Source: Nocardiopsis flavescens (lineage in GTDB: Bacteria; Actinomycetota; Actinomycetes; Streptosporangiales; Streptosporangiaceae). Taken from it: DNA of 64,000 nt. The stretch covers positions 186,001 to 250,000 of the forward strand of contig NZ_FQZK01000009.1 in assembly GCF_900141985.1 (NCBI RefSeq), read 5' to 3'. The notes beneath the pieces are model-generated. The model saw only the letters and a list, made by a program, of their open reading frames with translations. It ran no database searches and was not told the origin of the DNA. The first letter of the stretch is position 1. Every line of letters begins with the position of its first letter. Position numbers and translations under genes: made by a program. Positions 32,669 to 43,956 of this stretch are shown here, piece after piece.

Positions 32669-33679
32669 ATGCTCGTATACACCGCGCGTCGCCTCGCCGT
32701 GGCGATCCCCGTACTTCTGGCGGCGTCGGTCCTCGTCTTCCTCATGGTGGACCTGAGCGGGGACCCCCTCGCCGAACTCCGCCTGCAACAGCCGCCCCCG
32801 TCCCCCGAGGCGATCGCCGACGCCGAGGCCCGCTACTACCTCGACCGGTCGATCCCGGAACGGTACTGGCTGTGGATGACCGGGATCGGCGGCAACGGGG
32901 ACATCGGCCTGCTCCAGGGGCAGTTCGGCCCCTCCGTCCGGGGTGTGGCGTTCGATATCGGCACCCAGCTGTCGTCGAGCATCTACGTCACCATCCGCCT
33001 CGTGACCGCCGCGGTCATCGCGGCCCTGGGCCTGGCGGTCCTCTCCGGCGTGGTCAGCGCCATGCGCCAGTACTCCAAGCTCGACTACACCCTGACCTTC
33101 ATCGGCTTCCTCGCCCTGGCCATGCCGACCTTCTGGCTGGGCGCGCTGATCAAGGAGGGCGGCCTGTGGTTCAACCAGACCACGGGCACCGGCTTCTTCT
33201 ACACCATCGGGGCGAACTCGGCCCGGGTGAGCAACATGACGGGCTGGGAGTACTTCCTCGACTCCGCCGGCCACCTCGTGCTCCCCACCATCACCCTGAT
33301 GCTCACCAGCTTCGCGTCCTGGAGCCGCTACCAGCGCACCTCGATGCTGGAGGTGCTCAACAGCGACTACGTCCGGCTGGCGCGGGCCAAGGGCGTGCCC
33401 AACCGGGTGGTGGTGCGCCGGCACGCGCTGCGCACCGCGCTCATCCCCCTGGTCACGGTGGCCACCATCGGCATCGTCGCCATCATCGAGGGCGTCGTCA
33501 TCACCGAGACGATCTTCCAGTGGCGCGGCCTCGGCTACTTCTTCATCGAGGCGGTCAAGGCCCAGGACGCCTTCGCCATCATGTCCTGGCTGATGCTGAG
33601 CGGAACGCTCGTGGTGATCGCCAACCTCGTCGCCGACATCCTGTACGGCGTTCTCGACCCGAGGATCCGCTATGAGTGA
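32669..33679 (+). CDS. peptide ABC transporter permease (DppB type)
   Basis: A 336-aa permease with six membrane helices. The N-terminal VYTARRLAVAIPVLLAASVLVF and the loop YVRLARAKGVPNRVVVRRHAL (EAA loop, near residue 232) are typical of DppB/OppB. The ATG at 32669 follows AAGGACC and gives the normal family start. Its end overlaps the next gene by 8 bases. Confidence 0.92.
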   Translation: MLVYTARRLAVAIPVLLAASVLVFLMVDLSGDPLAELRLQQPPPSPEAIADAEARYYLDRSIPERYWLWMTGIGGNGDIGLLQGQFGPSVRGVAFDIGTQLSSSIYVTIRLVTAAVIAALGLAVLSGVVSAMRQYSKLDYTLTFIGFLALAMPTFWLGALIKEGGLWFNQTTGTGFFYTIGANSARVSNMTGWEYFLDSAGHLVLPTITLMLTSFASWSRYQRTSMLEVLNSDYVRLARAKGVPNRVVVRRHALRTALIPLVTVATIGIVAIIEGVVITETIFQWRGLGYFFIEAVKAQDAFAIMSWLMLSGTLVVIANLVADILYGVLDPRIRYE

Positions 33680-34603
33680 AATGCAGAGCCGCATCGCGAT
33701 GGACGACGGCTCCTCGGACGGCCCCGCGGCACCGGTGAACAGGGGAGGGGACCTCACCCAGGTCCAGCTCATCTGGCGCCGCTTCCGCCGGCACCGGGCG
33801 GCCATGGCCAGCCTGGTGCTCCTGGGGCTGATCGTCGCCTTCGCCTTCCTCGGGCCGCTCGTCTGGCAGTGGGGCCACACGGTCGACTCGAACATCCCCA
33901 GCAACGCGGGGCCGAGCCTGGAGCACCCCTTCGGCACCACCAAGCAGGGCAACGACGTGTTCGCGCAGACCATGCGCGGCGCCCAGCAGTCCCTCAAGGT
34001 CGCCCTGACCGTCGCCGTGGTCTCCACCGTGGTCGGCGCCACCTGGGGGGCGGTCGCCGGGTACTACCGCGGGCGCACCGACGCGATCATGATGCGGATC
34101 GCCGACATCTTCCTCATCATCCCGCTCATCGTCGCGGTCGCCTCCATCAACGGCGCGGTCCGCGGCGGCACCACCTGGTACGCGGTGGCCCTCATCATGT
34201 GCCTGTTCTCGTGGGCGACCGTCGCCCGCGTCGTCCGCGGCGTCGTGCTCTCGCTGCGCGAACAGGAGTTCATCGAGGCCGCCCGCGCGGCCGGGGCCCG
34301 GGCGACCCGGATCATCTTCCGGCACCTGCTGCCCAACGCCGCGGGGCCGATCATCGTCGCCGCCACGCTGCTGATCGCGGTCGCGGTGCTGACGGAGGCG
34401 GGACTGTCCTTCATCGGGTTCGGCATCCAGCCGCCCGACATCTCCCTGGGGAAGATGGTGGAGGGCGCGCGCACCGCCGCCTTCACCCGGCCCTGGCTGT
34501 TCTACCCGCCCGGTGTGCTGATCGTCCTCATCTGCCTGACGATCAACTTCATCGGTGACGGCCTGCGGGACGCCCTCGACCCACGACAGACGATGGTGCG
34601 GCG

Positions 34604-34607
<4 letters not shown>
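33672..34607 (+). CDS. peptide ABC transporter permease (DppC type)
   Basis: A 311-aa permease. After a soluble N-terminus, the family start QLIWRRFRRHRAAMASLVLL appears near residue 32; HPFGTTKQGNDVFAQTM and the EAA loop EFIEAARAAGARATRIIFRH follow. It pairs with the DppB-type permease before it. Its stop overlaps the ATPase start by 4 bases (ATGA). Confidence 0.92.
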
Positions 34608-36778
<2,171 letters not shown>

Positions 36779-36834
36779 CCCCGGTCCGCCGTCCCCGGGG
36801 CCGTTCGGGCCGGGAGCGGCGGACGGGGGGGTCC

Positions 36835-36872
36835 GCGGTGGCGGCGGGAGGACGTCCTCCCGCCGCCACCGC
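36835..36872 (+). terminator. operon terminator
   Basis: A perfect 38-base palindrome (19+19, GCGGTGGCGGCGGGAGGAC and its complement), 57 bases after the ATPase stop codon. Confidence 0.75.
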
Positions 36873-37059
36873 GCCGTTTCCGGTACCGGGTCCCACCCTG
36901 TCCGCAAGCGGACTCGGATCGAATGTAAGAAGGGTCGATGTCCGCTTCGGCCTGCGAAAGTACCTAAAAGGTGATTCGCTCTCACGGCGTGTGCGCGTGG
37001 CGACCGGTGGTGAGGTTCGGTTAGGTTCGTGGTCTCCCATCCGAACCCCTTGGAGACCC

Positions 37060-38655
37060 ATGAGAGCCCCGACCCCCACGGCGAAGCCGCGCTCCCGGTG
37101 GGCCGCCGCGGCGGCGGCGTCCCTGCTGCCGCTCACCCTCTTCGCCGCCCCGGCCCACGCCGAGCCCGCGGCCGACCCCGCGGCCGACCTGCGCGCGGAC
37201 CTGGACGCGATCCTGGCCGACCCGTCGGTGGCCGACGCCGGCGTCGTCGTCCTCGACCCCGCCACGGGCGAGGAGCTGTACTCCCGGGACGCGGACACCC
37301 CCTACGTGCCCGCCTCCAACATGAAGCTGTTCACGGCCGCCGCCGCGCTGGAGGTCCTGGGCCCGGACCGCACCTTCGGCACCGAGGTCGTCGTCCCCGC
37401 CGGATACGGGCGCCCGCGCGCGGTCGAGGACGTGTACCTGGTCGGCGGCGGCGACCCCACCCTCTCGGCCGCCGACATCGACGCGCTCGCCGCCGACGTC
37501 GCCGCCTCCGGGGTCAGGGTCGTCAAGGGCGACGTGGTCGCCGACGACGGCTGGTTCGACGACGAGCGCCTCGTCGACGACTGGTGGCCCGAGGACGAGC
37601 CCTACGCCTACTCCGCGCAGATCTCCGCGCTCACCGTCGCCCACGGGGACCGGTTCGACACCGGCGTCACCGAGGTGACCGTCACCGCGGGCACCGAGGG
37701 CGCGGCGCCCGAGGTGGACCTGGGCGCGGCCGAGGGCTACATGGAGCTGGACAACCGGGCCGTGACCGGCGCCCCCGGCACCGGCAACACCCTGGCCGTG
37801 GACCGGCCGGTGGGCACCAACACCATCGTGGTGAGCGGCTCCCTCCCGCAGGACGGCGCCCCCGTCGCCGTGCTGCGCACGGTGGACGAGCCCGCGGCCC
37901 TGGCCGGGCACCTGTTCGAGCAGGCGCTGGAGGAGCACGGCGTCACGGTGCGCGGCGGGACCGAGCAGGGCGCGGTCCCCGCGGACCTGGACACCCGGGT
38001 GGTGGCCGACCACACCTCGGCCGAGCTGTCCGAGATCCTGGTGCCGTTCATGAAGCTCAGCAACAACGGCCACGCCGAGATGCTGATCAAGTCCATCGGT
38101 CAGGAGACCGCTGGCGAGGGCACCTGGGCGGCCGGCCGCGCCGGCGCCACCGAGGCCCTGGCCGGGCTGGGAGTGGACACCGGGGGCCTGGTCCTGCACG
38201 ACGGCTCCGGCCTCTCCCGGACCGACCGCGTGACGGCCTCCGCGGTCACCGGGCTGCTGACCGCGGTCCGCGGCGCGGACTGGTACCCCGCGTGGTCGGA
38301 GTCGCTCCCCGTCGCCGGTATCGACGACCCCTTCGTCGGCGGCACCCTGCGCGCCCGCATGGCGGGCACCGCCGCCGAGGGCGTGGTCTCGGCTAAGACC
38401 GGCACGATGAGCGGCGTCAGCGGCCTCTCCGGGTTCGTCCCCGGTGCCGACGGCGGCGAGGGCCTGGTCTTCTCCGTCATCAACAACGGGCACACCGGCC
38501 CGGCCCCCACCGCGGTCCAGGACGCCGTCGCGGTCCGCTTGGCCGAGTACCTGGGACACGAGGGCGCGCTGCGGACGCAGGGCGCCCGGGTCCCGGAGAG
38601 CGCGCCGGCCGCGGAGAGCGGCGAGCTGGAGTGCTCGTGGGAACTGACCTGCTGA
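37060..38655 (+). CDS. dacB: D-alanyl-D-alanine carboxypeptidase/endopeptidase (PBP4 type)
   Basis: A 531-aa secreted penicillin-binding protein of the DacB/PBP4 (S13) family. It has a signal peptide ending APAHA (near residue 34). The active-site motifs are all present: SxxK (SNMK, S86 to K89), SxN (SNN, S334-N336) and KTG (K446). The long insertion between the first two motifs is typical of S13. It trims peptidoglycan peptides outside the membrane. A short C-terminal tail ends CSWELTC with two cysteines. The ATG at 37060 follows TTGGAGACCC. Confidence 0.93.
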   Translation: MRAPTPTAKPRSRWAAAAAASLLPLTLFAAPAHAEPAADPAADLRADLDAILADPSVADAGVVVLDPATGEELYSRDADTPYVPASNMKLFTAAAALEVLGPDRTFGTEVVVPAGYGRPRAVEDVYLVGGGDPTLSAADIDALAADVAASGVRVVKGDVVADDGWFDDERLVDDWWPEDEPYAYSAQISALTVAHGDRFDTGVTEVTVTAGTEGAAPEVDLGAAEGYMELDNRAVTGAPGTGNTLAVDRPVGTNTIVVSGSLPQDGAPVAVLRTVDEPAALAGHLFEQALEEHGVTVRGGTEQGAVPADLDTRVVADHTSAELSEILVPFMKLSNNGHAEMLIKSIGQETAGEGTWAAGRAGATEALAGLGVDTGGLVLHDGSGLSRTDRVTASAVTGLLTAVRGADWYPAWSESLPVAGIDDPFVGGTLRARMAGTAAEGVVSAKTGTMSGVSGLSGFVPGADGGEGLVFSVINNGHTGPAPTAVQDAVAVRLAEYLGHEGALRTQGARVPESAPAAESGELECSWELTC

Positions 38656-38671
38656 CCCCCGGGTAGCGGGG

Positions 38672-38702
38672 CGGGCCGGGGTTCGTGGGGAGCCCCGGCC
38701 CG
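38672..38702 (+). terminator. dacB terminator
   Basis: CGGGCCGGGG (38672-38681) pairs perfectly with CCCCGGCCCG (38693-38702) across an 11-base loop, 17 bases after the dacB stop. Confidence 0.65.
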
Positions 38703-38903
38703 ACGCATGTCCGGGGACGGCCGCGGAGCGGCCGTCCCCGGGGTTTTCCACAGGCTGGGGACGGTGGTGCCGCCCGCCCCCCGGACCTGGCAGGCTGAAG
38801 GCGGAAATCGTGCGGGCGGGGCCGCCGCGGCCCCGCGCACCACCCCCCGCCGACCGACGCCCGCGTCCGAGACCGGCACCTGCCCGAAAGCGAGTCCCCG
38901 ACC

Positions 38904-40916
38904 GTGAACCTCGCCATGGTCTACGTGGGGGAGGGGATCCTCCAACTCTTCTCCCTGATGTCCTTCGTCCTGCTGATGCTCGGCCTCGGCCTGCTGGTCA
39001 GCCGGATGATGGGCGTCCCCTTCAGCGTCCCCCGGCTGCTGCTGGCCGGGCTGGTCGGCCTGGTCCTGGGGTCGGCCGCGGGGGCACTGCTCCACTACGG
39101 CTCCGTGGAGCGGCTGGCGGCCGAGGCGCCCCTCACCTCCCCGGGGCCGGAGTACGTGTTCGTGGTGATGGTGATGTCCGCCGTCGTGACGATGCTCGCC
39201 TTCGTCGGGCTGGAGCTGGCCGTCCCGCGCGGCACCCGGCCGCGCCCGCTCCAGGCGGTCCGGGCGGTGCTCGACTGGTCCGGCCGGGTGCGCCGCTACC
39301 GCCAGATCACCTGGATCCTGGCCCGGCGCGGGCTGTGGGGCTATGTCACGGGCCGCCGCGAGGACGGCGACGACAGCTCCACCCAGCGGCGGCTGGCCCG
39401 GTCGCTGGCCCGCTCCATGGAGGAGGCCGGGGTGGTGTTCGTCAAGCTCGGGCAGGTGCTGGCCACCCGCCGCGACCTGCTGCCGCCCGTGTTCGTCGAG
39501 GAGCTGGGGCGCCTGCACAGCGAGGTCGCCCCCATCCCGGCGGACCGGCTCCGGGAGGCGGTCGAGCGCGGGCTCGGCCGCCCCGTGGACGAGGTGTTCG
39601 CCGAGTTCTCCCACGAGCCGCTGGCCGCGGCGTCCATCGCCCAGGCGCACACCGCCCGCCTGCTGGACGGGGAGGAGGTGGTGGTCAAGGTGCAGCGCCC
39701 GGGGATCGCCCCGGTGGTCCAGCGCGACCTGGACATCATCCGGCGGCTGGCCGCGCGCTTCGACGAGTACACCGACTGGGGCCCGGCCATCGGCGTCACG
39801 GACCTGGCGGAGGGGTTCGCCGAGGCGCTGCGCGAGGAGCTGGACTTCGAGGTGGAGGCGGCCAACATCGCCGCCGTCGCCGAGGCCGCCCCGGACTCGC
39901 GGGTCCGCATCCCCAAGGTGTACGACGCCTACACCGGCAGGCGGATCCTGGTCATGGAGCGGCTGCACGGCGTCTCCGTGGGCTCCGTCGACCCCGCCGA
40001 CGTCCCTGGGGAGGAGATCGCCCGCGCCCTGCTGGACTGCCTGCTGGAGCAGGTGATGGTCAGCGGCATCTTCCATGCCGACCCCCACCCCGGCAACATC
40101 CTGCTGCTCGACGGCGGCGGCGTGGGCCTGCTCGACTACGGATCGGTGGGGAGGCTGGACGGCCAGACCCGGGAGTCGCTGCGGCTCATGATGGTGGCGC
40201 TGGACCGGCGCGACGCCGTGCTGCTCACCGACACCCTGCTGGACGTGGTCACCGACCCCGAGGGGGTGGACGGGGAGCGCCTGCGCCGGGCCCTGGGGCA
40301 GTTCATGGCCCGCCACCTCCAGGGCGGGATGACCGCGAGCATGCGGATGTTCACCGAGCTGCTGCTCATCGTCACCCGGTTCGGGCTCACCCTCCCGTCC
40401 GAGCTGGCGGCGGTCTTTCGGGCCCTGGCCACCCTGGAGGGCACCCTGGTGCACCTGTCTCCGGGGTTCGACACGGTCGCCCAGGCCAAGCGGTTCGCCG
40501 GGGAGCGCGTGTCGGAGCGGCTGCGCGGGGAGGCGCTGCGCGACCTGGCGACGGACGAGATCGTCGCGCTGCTGCCCACGCTGCGGCGGCTGCCGCGCAG
40601 GCTGGACCGGATCACCGACCAGCTGCACAAGGGCCGGTTCACCGTGCAGGTGCGCCCCTTCGCCCACCCGGAGGACCGCAGGCTCCTGGGCGGGCTGGCC
40701 CGGCAGGCGATCCTCACCGTGCTGGCGGTGGCCACCGGGCTGATGTCGGTGGGGCTGTTCAACGTCACCGACGGGCCCCACGTGGCCTGGGCGGAGATGA
40801 CCGTCCGCGCCCAGATCCTCAACGGGGCGGCCTGGCTGCTGCTGGCGGTGGCCGGCCTGCTGGTGCTGCGGCTGCTGGTGGGCGTGGCCCGGGACGGTGC
40901 CCGCCACCGACCATGA
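38904..40916 (+). CDS. ABC1/UbiB-type atypical kinase, membrane-bound
   Basis: A 670-aa ABC1 (ADCK/UbiB) family protein. Four N-terminal hydrophobic stretches (residues about 12-35, 45-65, 88-110) precede the kinase-like core, and two helices close the C-terminus (about 600-620 and 635-660). The family's KxGQ motif is in VFVKLGQVLATRRDLLP (near residue 175), and the A-rich loop is PLAAASIAQAHTA. Further on are HADPHPGNILLLD and LLDYGSVG, which carry catalytic-loop and metal residues. These proteins support quinone or lipid metabolism, often as ATPases. Starts at GTG. Confidence 0.9.
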   Translation: MNLAMVYVGEGILQLFSLMSFVLLMLGLGLLVSRMMGVPFSVPRLLLAGLVGLVLGSAAGALLHYGSVERLAAEAPLTSPGPEYVFVVMVMSAVVTMLAFVGLELAVPRGTRPRPLQAVRAVLDWSGRVRRYRQITWILARRGLWGYVTGRREDGDDSSTQRRLARSLARSMEEAGVVFVKLGQVLATRRDLLPPVFVEELGRLHSEVAPIPADRLREAVERGLGRPVDEVFAEFSHEPLAAASIAQAHTARLLDGEEVVVKVQRPGIAPVVQRDLDIIRRLAARFDEYTDWGPAIGVTDLAEGFAEALREELDFEVEAANIAAVAEAAPDSRVRIPKVYDAYTGRRILVMERLHGVSVGSVDPADVPGEEIARALLDCLLEQVMVSGIFHADPHPGNILLLDGGGVGLLDYGSVGRLDGQTRESLRLMMVALDRRDAVLLTDTLLDVVTDPEGVDGERLRRALGQFMARHLQGGMTASMRMFTELLLIVTRFGLTLPSELAAVFRALATLEGTLVHLSPGFDTVAQAKRFAGERVSERLRGEALRDLATDEIVALLPTLRRLPRRLDRITDQLHKGRFTVQVRPFAHPEDRRLLGGLARQAILTVLAVATGLMSVGLFNVTDGPHVAWAEMTVRAQILNGAAWLLLAVAGLLVLRLLVGVARDGARHRP

Positions 40917-41302
40917 CCGGGCCGCCGGCCCGGGATCCCGCCGTCCCGGCGGCCGGGAACGGGTCCGCTGCGCCGGCCACCCCGGTCCGGGTCCTCCCCG
41001 CGCCGGGCTCCCCCGGTGCCGGTGACCGCCGTCCGGGGTTTCGGTCGCCCCGGTTCGGCCGGTCCGGGGTCCGCGGGTCCGGTGGGCGGCCCGGGGTCCG
41101 CTGTCCGCCGGTCCGGTCCCCTCCCCGGGGCGCCGCTGGTTCTCGCCGCCCCGGTTCCGCCGGTCCGGGTTCCCGGCGTCGCGGCGGCCCGGGGCCGCAC
41201 CGCCGCGACGCGGCCGGGGCGGCGGCGTCCTCGACGCGCGGCGTCACCGCGCCCGTCCTCCGGCCGTGCCGCCGCCGGGCGCGCCCAACGGCGGCGCCGG
41301 AG
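40917..41302. repeat. low-complexity CCGGTCCGG-rich intergenic region
   Basis: 386 bases with many imperfect copies of CCGGTCCGG and related GGTCCGGGT/CCGGTTCGG words, spaced irregularly on both strands. No frame reads as credible protein. It separates the convergent ABC1 kinase and TIGR03086 genes and probably arose by slippage or unequal exchange. No other function is visible. Confidence 0.5.
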
Positions 41303-41854
41303 CTACCAGGCGCGGCGGCCGAGGAAGGCGAGCAGGCGGGTCTGCTCGTCGGCGTCCGCCGGCGGGGTGAGCTCGGCCCCGCACACCCCCGAGGAGCGCA
41401 GCGAGTCCCCGAAGGAGTCGGCGGCTCCGCGGGCCCAGCGCACGTCGTCGGGGTCGATGCGCTCGTCCAGCCCCGCGGCGCGGGCCAGGTCCCAGCGGTG
41501 CACGACCAGGTCGAAGTTGACGAAGCGGTCCACCGCCGCGGCGAACGTGGTGCGGCCGAAGTACCCGTCGAACCCGGTTTCCGCGCGGCCGGGGTCGGTC
41601 AGGTCGGCCAGGACCACGGCCCGCGCGGCGTCCCAGGAGGCGGCCGGGTCCGCGGCGGCGGAGGGGACGTCGCCGAGTTCACGGCCGACCAGCCCCAGGA
41701 ACATGCCCTGGGTGTCCACGACGTGCCCGACCAGGTCCAGGGCGGTCCACCCCTCACAGGGGGAGGGTGCCCCCCAGCGCTCTTGCGGAACCCGCTTCAC
41801 CAGGTCGGCGAAGGCCTCGGACAGGCGGGCGTAGCGTGCGGCGGTCTCGTTCAC
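41303..41854 (-). CDS. TIGR03086 family metal-binding protein (DinB-like)
   Basis: A 183-aa protein of the DinB-like/mycothiol-dependent maleylpyruvate isomerase N-terminal fold. The block SPCEGWTALDLVGHVVDTQ (with the metal-ligand histidine) and the later DLVVHRWDLARAAGLD (second histidine) are characteristic. Relatives are thiol-dependent enzymes of unknown substrate. The GTG at 41854 follows GAGAAGGAGAACACC and is preferred over an ATG further upstream. Divergent from the AraC regulator. Confidence 0.85.
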   Translation of the reverse strand: MNETAARYARLSEAFADLVKRVPQERWGAPSPCEGWTALDLVGHVVDTQGMFLGLVGRELGDVPSAAADPAASWDAARAVVLADLTDPGRAETGFDGYFGRTTFAAAVDRFVNFDLVVHRWDLARAAGLDERIDPDDVRWARGAADSFGDSLRSSGVCGAELTPPADADEQTRLLAFLGRRAW

Positions 41855-41941
41855 GGTGTTCTCCTTCTCGCGGTCGGCACCGATCCTGCCCCGCCGGCGC
41901 CGCCCCGTCTTGAAGGAACGCGACACCGGGGGAGAGTGTCG

Positions 41942-41955
41942 GTGCCCCGGGGCAC
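41942..41955. promoter_or_regulatory. palindrome in the divergent promoter
   Basis: GTGCCCCGGGGCAC is a perfect 14-base palindrome ending 9 bases before the AraC-type gene; it may be an operator shared with the divergent TIGR03086 gene. Confidence 0.35.
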
Positions 41956-41964
41956 ACTGGTGGT

Positions 41965-42786
41965 ATGGACGTGCGACCCGTCGAAGAGGACGCGCGCGGG
42001 ATCGTCGACCCGGACCGCGGCCTCACCCGGTTCCGGCTGGAGCGCGCGGCCCCCGGGCCCGCGCTCGCCCGCTTCGTGGACCGTTACTGGACCGCTTCGT
42101 GGGACCTGAGGGAGCCCTACACCCAGCCGGTGCTCGCCCACCCGGTGGTGAACCTCGTGTTCACCGGGGGCACCGCCACCCTGCACGGGCCCGCCACGCG
42201 GGTCGGGCGGCGGCGCCTCGCCGGCCGCGGCCGGGCACTGGGGGTGATGTTCCGGCCCGCGGGCTTTCGGCCCTTCTCCGACCGGCCGCTGAGCGACCTG
42301 GTCGACACCGGCCTGCCGGTGGGCGAGGTCCTGCCGGGCGGCGCCGGGCTGGAGCGCGAGGCCGCCCGCCTCGACCCCGCGGACCCGTCGTCGGCGGTCC
42401 CGCTGACGGCCCTGGTGGAGGGGTTCCTGGCCGGCCTGGCACCGGGGGGCCGCCACCCGGCCGAGGACACCCGCGACATCGCCGAGCGGATCGCCGCGGA
42501 CCCCTCGGTCACCGGTGTCGCCGGGCTCGCGGAGCGCGAGGGCCTCGGGGTGCGCGGGCTCCAGCGGCGGTTCTCCGACCACCTGGGCCTGGGGCCCAAG
42601 ACGGTCATCCGCCGGTACCGCTTCTACGAGGCGGCCGAGCGCGCCCGGCTGGGGGAGCGGCCGGACTGGGGGCGGCTGGCCGCGGACCTGGGATTCAGCG
42701 ACCAGTCCCACCTGACCCGGGAGTTCACCGCGGTCATCGGGGTCCCGCCGGGCCGCTACGCCGCGGGGACAAGAGCCGCACGATGA
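41965..42786 (+). CDS. AraC family transcriptional regulator
   Basis: A 273-aa regulator. The N-terminal part (PVLAHPVVNLVFTGGTATLHGP) is the DUF6597-type sensor domain; the C-terminal double helix-turn-helix spans about residues 165-265, with GLGVRGLQRRFSDHLGLGPK and the family signature DLGFSDQSHLTREFTAVIGVPPGRY. It could regulate the divergent TIGR03086 gene. Its last 53 bases overlap the 3' end of the convergent TetR gene. Confidence 0.9.
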   Translation: MDVRPVEEDARGIVDPDRGLTRFRLERAAPGPALARFVDRYWTASWDLREPYTQPVLAHPVVNLVFTGGTATLHGPATRVGRRRLAGRGRALGVMFRPAGFRPFSDRPLSDLVDTGLPVGEVLPGGAGLEREAARLDPADPSSAVPLTALVEGFLAGLAPGGRHPAEDTRDIAERIAADPSVTGVAGLAEREGLGVRGLQRRFSDHLGLGPKTVIRRYRFYEAAERARLGERPDWGRLAADLGFSDQSHLTREFTAVIGVPPGRYAAGTRAAR

Positions 42787-43369
42787 CCCGGTGCACCTCC
42801 TCGACACCGGGGGGCGGGTCCTCCACGCAGCCGCGCAGGAACAGCCCGTCGACGGCGGCGGCCGCCGCCGCCCGGTCGTCCGGGTCCGCCAGGTGCGGGG
42901 TGAGGAAGGCGTCCACGGCGCGTCTCCAGCGCTCGGTCTCCACCCGCAGAGCCGGGCGGCGGGCCGCCATCAGGAACAGCTCGAACTCGGCCGCCAGGTG
43001 CTCCCGGCCCGGCGCGGCGACGAGTTCGGCCAGCTCGCGCGGTGCCGTCAGCGGGTCCCGTACCAGTGCCTCCAGGGCGGCGACGTAGAAGTCGTTGACC
43101 CCGGTGAGCGCGGCCAGCAGCAGGTCGTCGACCGAGGCGTAGTGGTACATGACGGCGCTGGGCGGCACTCCCGCCTCCGCCGCCACCCGGCGCTGGCTGA
43201 CCGCGGCCGCGCCCTCGACGGCGATGACCCGCAGCACGGCGTCCACGAGCAGCCGCCGGCGCCGTGCGCCCTTGAGCCGGCGCCCGTCGGTGGCCGGGAC
43301 CCGCGGCCCGCCCCGACCGGCCGCGGCCGGTTCCGCCTTCCCGGGCCCCCGCCCGCCCGCCGCGTTCAA
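42734..43369 (-). CDS. TetR family transcriptional regulator of the SMR pump
   Basis: A 211-aa repressor. After a basic 35-residue extension, the helix-turn-helix reads LLVDAVLRVIAVEGAAAVSQ and AGVPPSAVMYHYASVDDLLL (residues about 41-85). The start is taken as the TTG at 43369, which overlaps the SMR stop codon (TTGA), so the two genes are coupled. It is likely a drug-responsive repressor of the SMR gene. Its 3' end overlaps the AraC gene tail to tail by 53 bases. Confidence 0.82.
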   Translation of the reverse strand: MNAAGGRGPGKAEPAAAGRGGPRVPATDGRRLKGARRRRLLVDAVLRVIAVEGAAAVSQRRVAAEAGVPPSAVMYHYASVDDLLLAALTGVNDFYVAALEALVRDPLTAPRELAELVAAPGREHLAAEFELFLMAARRPALRVETERWRRAVDAFLTPHLADPDDRAAAAAAVDGLFLRGCVEDPPPGVEEVHRVIVRLLSPRRSGPAGPR

Positions 43370-43689
43370 TGCCTCCCGCCCATCTCCAGGGCCATCACCC
43401 CGCCGATGATGAGGGCGATCCCCCCGATCTGGATCCAGGTGAGCGACTCGGAGAAGAGCACGACCCCGATGACCGCCACCAGGGCGATTCCGGCCGCGGC
43501 CCACACCCCGTAGGCGACCCCCAGGTCCATGCCCCGGGTGAGCGCCCGGCTCAGCATGAAGAAGGCCGCGATGTACCCGACGGCGACCACGACCGAGGGG
43601 AGCGGGCGGGTGAAGCCCTCGGAGAGCTTGAGGGACGTCGTGGCGACCACCTCCGAGACGATCGCCCCCGCCAACCACAGCCACGGCAT
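43366..43689 (-). CDS. small multidrug resistance (SMR) family transporter
   Basis: A 107-aa four-helix SMR protein. The essential glutamate of helix 1 is present (E13 in AGAIVSEVVATTSLKLS), and the helix 4 region reads WIQIGGIALIIGGVMAL. It acts as a dimer that exchanges protons for cationic drugs or, in guanidinium exporter types, guanidinium; the drug type is more likely from the TTSLKLSEGFTRP sequence. First gene of a two-gene unit with the TetR regulator. Confidence 0.9.
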   Translation of the reverse strand: MPWLWLAGAIVSEVVATTSLKLSEGFTRPLPSVVVAVGYIAAFFMLSRALTRGMDLGVAYGVWAAAGIALVAVIGVVLFSESLTWIQIGGIALIIGGVMALEMGGRH

Positions 43690-43708
43690 GCTGCCTCCCT
43701 GGAAAACC

Positions 43709-43720
43709 GAGCGAATGCTC
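43709..43720. promoter_or_regulatory. candidate TetR operator upstream of the SMR gene
   Basis: GAGC-GAAT-GCTC is a perfect 4+4 inverted repeat 19 bases upstream of the SMR start codon, well placed for autorepression by the coupled TetR protein. Confidence 0.35.
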
Positions 43721-43956
43721 AGGATTCTAGGCGCCGTGCACCCCGGTGTACAGGGCGGTTTACGGATGGCCCTAATCTCGTATCGGACGGCTTCAGTCGG
43801 GTGCCCCCAGGGTGTACCGTCGTCGGTTCGGGTCCCTCATCCCCTTCCGGATAACCGTCCCGTACCGATGTGTGGGATTTCAGAACCTTTTCCGCACATG
43901 AGCGTCTTAGGTGACGTAGGAACATGGCGTTCGAGGTGAAACATGGAGGTCCAGAC

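Noticed and set aside
40917..41302. CRISPR-like array
   Set aside because: Repeats are short, imperfect and irregularly spaced, with no spacers and no cas genes.
41303..41926. Longer form of the TIGR03086 protein
   Set aside because: The extra N-terminus is Arg-rich; GTG at 41854 has a better ribosome binding site and family-typical start.
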